Below, in pieces: positions 5,637-10,197 of a DNA stretch of 10,197 nucleotides. The stretch is from Bacteroidia bacterium. Lineage in GTDB: Bacteria; Bacteroidota; Bacteroidia; Flavobacteriales; Flavobacteriaceae. Below the pieces are notes generated by a model. It was given only the letters and a program-made list of their open reading frames with translations, was not told the DNA's origin and searched no databases. Where the stretch lies: NCBI GenBank assembly GCA_030431085.1, contig JAUIJW010000074.1:1-10197 (forward strand), in the 5' to 3' direction. Positions within the stretch are counted from its first letter, which is position 1; each line of letters opens with the position of its first letter. The position numbers were made by a program, and so were the translations under genes.

Positions 5637-8600
5637 ATGAGAAAATCTTATGCTTTAAGAAAATTGCTGTTTCTAGGGGTCTTTCTATTATGTGGTTACA
5701 CATATGCACAGACCGTAACTGGAACAGTATCTGATGCGAATGGCGCCCTACCGGGTGCTGCTGTTGTTAATAAAACAACTGGGCAAGGAGTAACATCAGA
5801 TTTTGACGGAAATTATTCTATTGAAGCAAACTCTGGAGAAGTTCTAGAGTTTAGTTTTGTTGGAATGACATCACAATCTATTACAGTAGGTGATGACACA
5901 GTAATCAACATTACATTAATTGCAAGCGATAACACCTTAGATGAGGTGGTTGTTGTAGGGTATACCTCGCAAACAAGAGGTGATATCACAGGTTCTGTAG
6001 CCTCTGTTGATATGGAGGAAGCGACTAAGGTACCCGTAACCAATGCTGCTGAAGCTTTACAAGGTAGAGTAACAGGGGTAACTGTAAGTAACAATGCTGC
6101 ACCAGGAGCTGCACCAAAAGTTACTATTCGTGGTTTTGGTACGACCAACAGTACAGACCCGCTTTACATTATTGATGGGGTACAAACTACAGATGCTAAT
6201 ATCTTAAATAGTATTAACCCTACAGACATCGCACAAATGAACGTGTTAAAAGATGGTGCTGCCGCCATTTATGGAGCAAGAGCTTCTAATGGGGTTATTA
6301 TTGTAACCACTAAAAGCGGTGGTTATAACCAAGATAAAGCACGTGTAACCCTTGATGTTTATACTGGTTTTTCTTCTGCGACCAATTTACCTGATTTGAT
6401 GAGTGCAGAACAACACAAAGACATGATTTACCAAAGTTTGGTTAATGATGGTGCAGATCTTATTCATCCACAATACGATCCTAATGGTACTGGTACCTTT
6501 ACTGTACCTAGCCAACTATTAGGTGTATCTGCCAATACTACGGTTAATCCTAATGGTACCAATTGGCCAGACGAAATTGTTCAAAATGCACCAACCTCTA
6601 ACATTGCTTTATCGTTAGCTAATGGTACAGAGACTGGACAATATTTTATGTCTGTAAATTACCTTAACAGAGATGGTATTCTAAAATATACTGGTTTTGA
6701 AAGAATTGGTACAACATTAAATTCAGAATTTAAAGTAAAAGATAAAATTAAAATTGGTGAGCACTTAAATGTAGCTTATACCGATGCGAATTCTGGAAAC
6801 AGTGAATCATTTCAAAACTCTTTAAGATCAAATCCATTAATTCCAACTCATGATAATGATGGTAATTTTGCAGGAACTTATTCAAATTCTGCTGGATTAG
6901 GTAATGCTAGAAATCCACTAGCTCAGTTATATAGAGGTAAAGACGATTATAACAGAACTTATAGAATTTTTGGTGATGTATATTTAGAGGCAGAAATTAT
7001 TGATGGTTTAACTTTTAAAACATCTTTAGGAGCCACTATTTCTCATTTCGATAGAAGAGCATTTAGCCCATTAGATCCAGAACATAGTGAGCCTGTTTCA
7101 ACGCAAACTTTAACAGAGCAAGATCAAAATAGTTATGAGTGGGTTTGGAGTAATACATTAAACTACAACAAATCATTTGGAGATCACAGCATTAATGCAC
7201 TACTTGGTGTTGAAGCTGTTCAAGATGGTGGAAAAGGTAAAATCATTACAAGAACAGGATATTTATTTGAAGACCCTGATTTCTATAACTTAGGTAATGG
7301 TTCTGGTACACCAAATGTATCAAATACTTGGGAGTACAAAAATTCTTTATTCTCAATTTTCGGTTCTATTAACTACGATTATAAAGGTAAATATTTCTTA
7401 ACTGCTACCTTACGTAATGATAAATCATCTCGTTTTGCAGGTAGTAATAAAAGCGATATTTTCCCATCATTCAGTGCAGGTTGGTTAATGAGTAAGGAAG
7501 ATTTCTATCCTTCAGATTTTGTAATGGATAGAGTTAAGTTTAAGGCTTCTTATGGTCAAATGGGTAATCAATCTTTACCAATTGCTAACCCAACATTAAA
7601 TATTTCTGTATTAAATGAGCAGTATGCCAATTATGCAATTAACGGTGGTGCGATCTCAACAGGGGCCATACTCAATGCATTTGGTAACCCAAATATAAAA
7701 TGGGAAACATCAGAATCGACTAACTTCGGTATTGAATTAGGCTTTTTCGACAGTAAATTAACCTTAGATGCAGAGTATTATATTATTGATACAGAAGATC
7801 TTATTACTCAAGATAATAGTTTAATTAGTACAACAGCTATTGATGCTGCTGCACCATATGTTAACTTTGGTTCTGTAAGAAATACAGGTATCGATTTTAA
7901 CGTTGGTTTTAGAGATGCAACAGAGTCTGGTTGGTCTTATGGTATTAATTTTAACCTTTCTCATTATAAAAATGAAGTTACAGATTTAATTAGTGCTTTT
8001 GCTTTAGGTGATGGCGGTTACCGTGGAGGAGCCATTACAAGAACAGAAGTTGGTAGACCAATTTCATCTTTTTATGGTAGAGTAGTTGAAGGTTTAGATG
8101 GTAGTGGTAGATTTATCTACAAAGATATTTCTGGAGATGGCATTATTAATGATGAAGATAGAACCTATATTGGTTCACCACATCCAGATTTTACTTATGG
8201 TCTTAACTTAGATGTTGGTTTTAAAGGTTTTGATGTATCTGCCTTCTTTATCGGATCTCAAGGTAATGACATCTACAACTACAATAAAATCTATACAGAT
8301 TTTCCAACATTTTTTAATGGTAACAGAAGTACGAGGTTAGTAAATTCTTGGACTCCTTCTAATACAAACACGTCAATTCCTGCCTTAAGTCAAACGATTA
8401 CTAATGCAGAGACAAACCCAAATTCATATTTTGTAGAAGACGGATCATTCTTTAGATTGAAGAATTTACAAATTGGTTATACCTTTGACAGTAGTTTAAC
8501 AGACAAAATAGGTTTAGATTCTTTTAGAATTTATGCTCAAGGAACTAACTTATTTACCGTTACAGATTATTCTGGAATGGATCCAGAAGTTAGAGGACGA

Positions 8601-8702
8601 ATTGATAGTAGTGGTAACTATGATAACTTAACTTTAGGTGTAGACAATCAACTTTACCCTATGTCTAAGATTTATACTTTAGGTCTAAACGTAAAATTTT
8701 AA
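5637..8702 (+). CDS. susC: SusC/RagA-family TonB-dependent outer-membrane transporter
   Basis: A complete 1021-residue transporter of normal SusC length. Residues 1-24 are a signal peptide cut before Q25 (YAQ). A carboxypeptidase-regulatory-like beta-sandwich spans about 26-97 (VTGTVSDANGALPGAAV, DFDGNYSI). The TonB-box region DEVVVVGY is at 102-109. The plug domain spans about 113-228 with the SusC marks DPLYIIDGV (174-182) and GARASNGVIIVTT (213-225). The rest is the 22-strand barrel, ending in F1021, the usual terminal aromatic for BAM insertion. A calcium-site-like DISGDGIINDED segment is at 830-841. The protein imports oligosaccharides or other large nutrients using TonB-ExbBD energy, capped by SusD. 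The ATG follows an in-frame TAA by 3 nt, so no longer start is possible. susD starts 4 nt after its stop, so they are co-transcribed. Substrate is not predictable here. Confidence 0.98.
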   Translation: MRKSYALRKLLFLGVFLLCGYTYAQTVTGTVSDANGALPGAAVVNKTTGQGVTSDFDGNYSIEANSGEVLEFSFVGMTSQSITVGDDTVINITLIASDNTLDEVVVVGYTSQTRGDITGSVASVDMEEATKVPVTNAAEALQGRVTGVTVSNNAAPGAAPKVTIRGFGTTNSTDPLYIIDGVQTTDANILNSINPTDIAQMNVLKDGAAAIYGARASNGVIIVTTKSGGYNQDKARVTLDVYTGFSSATNLPDLMSAEQHKDMIYQSLVNDGADLIHPQYDPNGTGTFTVPSQLLGVSANTTVNPNGTNWPDEIVQNAPTSNIALSLANGTETGQYFMSVNYLNRDGILKYTGFERIGTTLNSEFKVKDKIKIGEHLNVAYTDANSGNSESFQNSLRSNPLIPTHDNDGNFAGTYSNSAGLGNARNPLAQLYRGKDDYNRTYRIFGDVYLEAEIIDGLTFKTSLGATISHFDRRAFSPLDPEHSEPVSTQTLTEQDQNSYEWVWSNTLNYNKSFGDHSINALLGVEAVQDGGKGKIITRTGYLFEDPDFYNLGNGSGTPNVSNTWEYKNSLFSIFGSINYDYKGKYFLTATLRNDKSSRFAGSNKSDIFPSFSAGWLMSKEDFYPSDFVMDRVKFKASYGQMGNQSLPIANPTLNISVLNEQYANYAINGGAISTGAILNAFGNPNIKWETSESTNFGIELGFFDSKLTLDAEYYIIDTEDLITQDNSLISTTAIDAAAPYVNFGSVRNTGIDFNVGFRDATESGWSYGINFNLSHYKNEVTDLISAFALGDGGYRGGAITRTEVGRPISSFYGRVVEGLDGSGRFIYKDISGDGIINDEDRTYIGSPHPDFTYGLNLDVGFKGFDVSAFFIGSQGNDIYNYNKIYTDFPTFFNGNRSTRLVNSWTPSNTNTSIPALSQTITNAETNPNSYFVEDGSFFRLKNLQIGYTFDSSLTDKIGLDSFRIYAQGTNLFTVTDYSGMDPEVRGRIDSSGNYDNLTLGVDNQLYPMSKIYTLGLNVKF

Positions 8703-8706
8703 GAAA

Positions 8707-10197
8707 ATGAAAAACAAAATTGTTTATTTAATTATAATACTTGTTGGTGTTCTAGCGTGTAGCGAAGAATTTTCTGAAACACCAGCATATGGCTCTCTAA
8801 GTGATGAAGCGCTGCAAAATGCACAGGGAGTCGACCTTAAACTTATCGGTGCCTACTCACTTTTAGATGGGATGAGTAATACTGGTGGTTCTGATTGGGA
8901 AAAAACTGCCGATGGTTGGTGGTTTGATGTGATGTCTGACGATGCTCATAAAGGGAGTACAGATGGTGATCAAGCTGATTTATACCTATTAGAAACTTAT
9001 GATTGGTCTAGTACTAATCCATATATCACTAATCAGTGGAGATCTTTATTTGCAGGTGTAAATAGAGCGAATGCCGTGATTGACTTAATCAGTCAGATTC
9101 AAGATGGAGATTTTACTCAACAATTGGCTGAAGCAAGATTCTTAAGAGGTCACTTCAACTTTCAATTGCAAAAAATGTGGGGTAATGTTCCGTATATTTC
9201 TGAGCAAAATTATGCTGATGTAGAATTTAATCAGCCTAATCCAGGACCAATATGGGATCAAATTGAAGCAGATTTTGATTTTGCTGCAAACAACTTACCT
9301 ACCTCTCAAGGAGATGTTGGAAGACCAACATCATGGACTGCAAAGGCATTCTTAGGGAAAGTACATTTATTCCAATCAGAATGGTCTGAAGCTTTCGCAC
9401 TATTAAATGATGTGGTAGTTAATGGCCCATATGCTTTATTGCCAGAATTTGTTGATAATTTTAGATTGGCTGGCGAAAACAGTGTTGAATCTGTATTTAC
9501 TATTCAATTTATTGCAGACGAAGGTCAATCGTACAACGGTAATAGAGGTGCAACTTTAAACTTCTCTGGACCTAACGGATGGTGTTGTGGTTTTTATCAA
9601 CCAACACAAGACTTAGTAAATGCGTACCAAACTTCTAGTGGGTTACCATTATTAGATAACTACAACCAATCGGATGTAAAAAGTGATTATGGTGTATCCA
9701 GTGATGAAAACTTTACGCCACACACAGGTGATTTAGATCCTCGTTTAGATTATACGGTGGGTAGAAGAGGTATTCAATACAATGGTTACGGAGAGCATCC
9801 TGGAAAAGAGTGGATTAGAGCAAGTTTTGCAGATATTTCTGGACCATATTTAGCTAAGAAAAGTGTTTATCACTCTGGTGAAGATGCTAATGTTGGTACA
9901 GGTGCCTGGGGTGAACAAAGATCTGGTATTAACTATCATTTCATGCGTTTTTCAGATGTATTATTAATGGCTGCAGAAGCTGCAGTAGAAACTGGAGATC
10001 TAAACACAGCTCTTGACTATGTCAATAGAGTTAGAAACAGAGCTAAAAATATGACTCCTGTAAAAGACGTTAATGACGAAACTCAAGACGCTGCCAATTA
10101 TAATGTTGAACCTTATGCTTCGTTCCCAGACCAAGACTATGCCCGTAAAGCTGTTAGATTCGAAAGAAGATTAGAACTAGGAATGGAAGGACATCGT
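8707..10197 (+). CDS. susD: SusD/RagB-family nutrient-binding surface lipoprotein, 3' end beyond the window
   Basis: The reading frame stays open for 497 codons to the right edge. Family members usually have about 500-550 residues, so only a short C-terminal part is missing. Residues 1-17 form a lipoprotein signal peptide with lipobox V-L-A-C. C18 is followed by SEEFSE, resembling the flavobacterial lipoprotein export signal that sends lipoproteins to the cell surface. Family marks include GVNRANAVID (117-126), AEARFLRGHFNFQLQKMWGN (141-160), a TPR-like SWTAKAFLGKVHLF (209-222), DLDPRLDYT (342-350), RFSDVLLMAAEA (414-425) and FERRLELGMEGHR (485-497). SusD proteins form the lid on SusC and bind glycans through aromatic residues. 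The W70-W71 pair, W292 and Y297 are candidates but unproven. Adjacent cysteines C293-C294 are unusual. It is the second gene of the susCD operon, with an A-rich start. Confidence 0.97.
   Translation, partial: MKNKIVYLIIILVGVLACSEEFSETPAYGSLSDEALQNAQGVDLKLIGAYSLLDGMSNTGGSDWEKTADGWWFDVMSDDAHKGSTDGDQADLYLLETYDWSSTNPYITNQWRSLFAGVNRANAVIDLISQIQDGDFTQQLAEARFLRGHFNFQLQKMWGNVPYISEQNYADVEFNQPNPGPIWDQIEADFDFAANNLPTSQGDVGRPTSWTAKAFLGKVHLFQSEWSEAFALLNDVVVNGPYALLPEFVDNFRLAGENSVESVFTIQFIADEGQSYNGNRGATLNFSGPNGWCCGFYQPTQDLVNAYQTSSGLPLLDNYNQSDVKSDYGVSSDENFTPHTGDLDPRLDYTVGRRGIQYNGYGEHPGKEWIRASFADISGPYLAKKSVYHSGEDANVGTGAWGEQRSGINYHFMRFSDVLLMAAEAAVETGDLNTALDYVNRVRNRAKNMTPVKDVNDETQDAANYNVEPYASFPDQDYARKAVRFERRLELGMEGHR

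Noticed and set aside
5813..6148. 111-codon minus-strand open frame inside susC
   Set aside because: It is antisense to the conserved SusC N-terminal and plug domains. It has no recognisable motif.
6477..6632. Repeated AATGGTAC segments in susC (near 6482, 6551 and 6620) as a repeat element
   Set aside because: They encode N-G-T turns with common codons in different local contexts and show no regular period, so loop composition explains them.

Overview
The window is AT-rich DNA from a member of the Bacteroidota, most likely a Flavobacteriaceae-type organism. The evidence is a SusC/SusD outer-membrane pair, a lipoprotein export signal of the flavobacterial type (C-S-E-E-F), promoter-like TAnnTTTG elements, A-rich starts without Shine-Dalgarno sequences, and signal peptides ending in A-Q.

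Left part (1-3162, all on the minus strand, so read right to left): a MATE-family cation-coupled exporter with a GTG start is coupled through a 1-nt TAATG overlap to a polysaccharide flippase-like protein of the same MOP superfamily. A 91-nt gap follows. After it comes the N-terminal part of an outer-membrane beta-barrel protein resembling the OprO/OprP (phosphate-selective) porins, cut by the left edge.

Middle (3163-4402): a 204-nt divergent intergenic region carries a plausible -7 element on each strand. It is followed by a small, canonical MscS mechanosensitive channel on the plus strand. The channel gene converges on an AraC-family regulator, and between them lies a perfect 26-bp palindrome that probably terminates transcription from both sides.

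Right part (4403-10197): a minus-strand AraC-type regulator (cupin plus two helix-turn-helix motifs) is divergent from a plus-strand susC-susD pair. SusC is a complete TonB-dependent transporter of 1021 residues. SusD is a surface lipoprotein that remains open at the right edge after 497 codons, ending within its conserved C-terminal motif. This is the start of a polysaccharide-utilisation-type locus, and the adjacent AraC protein is its likely local regulator. No glycoside hydrolase, lyase, sulfatase or peptidase lies in the window, so the substrate cannot be named. The 277-nt regulator-susC spacer holds two short dyads, a weak promoter candidate and a three-codon in-frame mini-ORF just before susC.

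I found no tRNA, rRNA, CRISPR array, insertion sequence or phage gene. Most of the window is well-known gene families. The least explained parts are the regulatory DNA before susC and the coupled pair of MOP-superfamily transporters.
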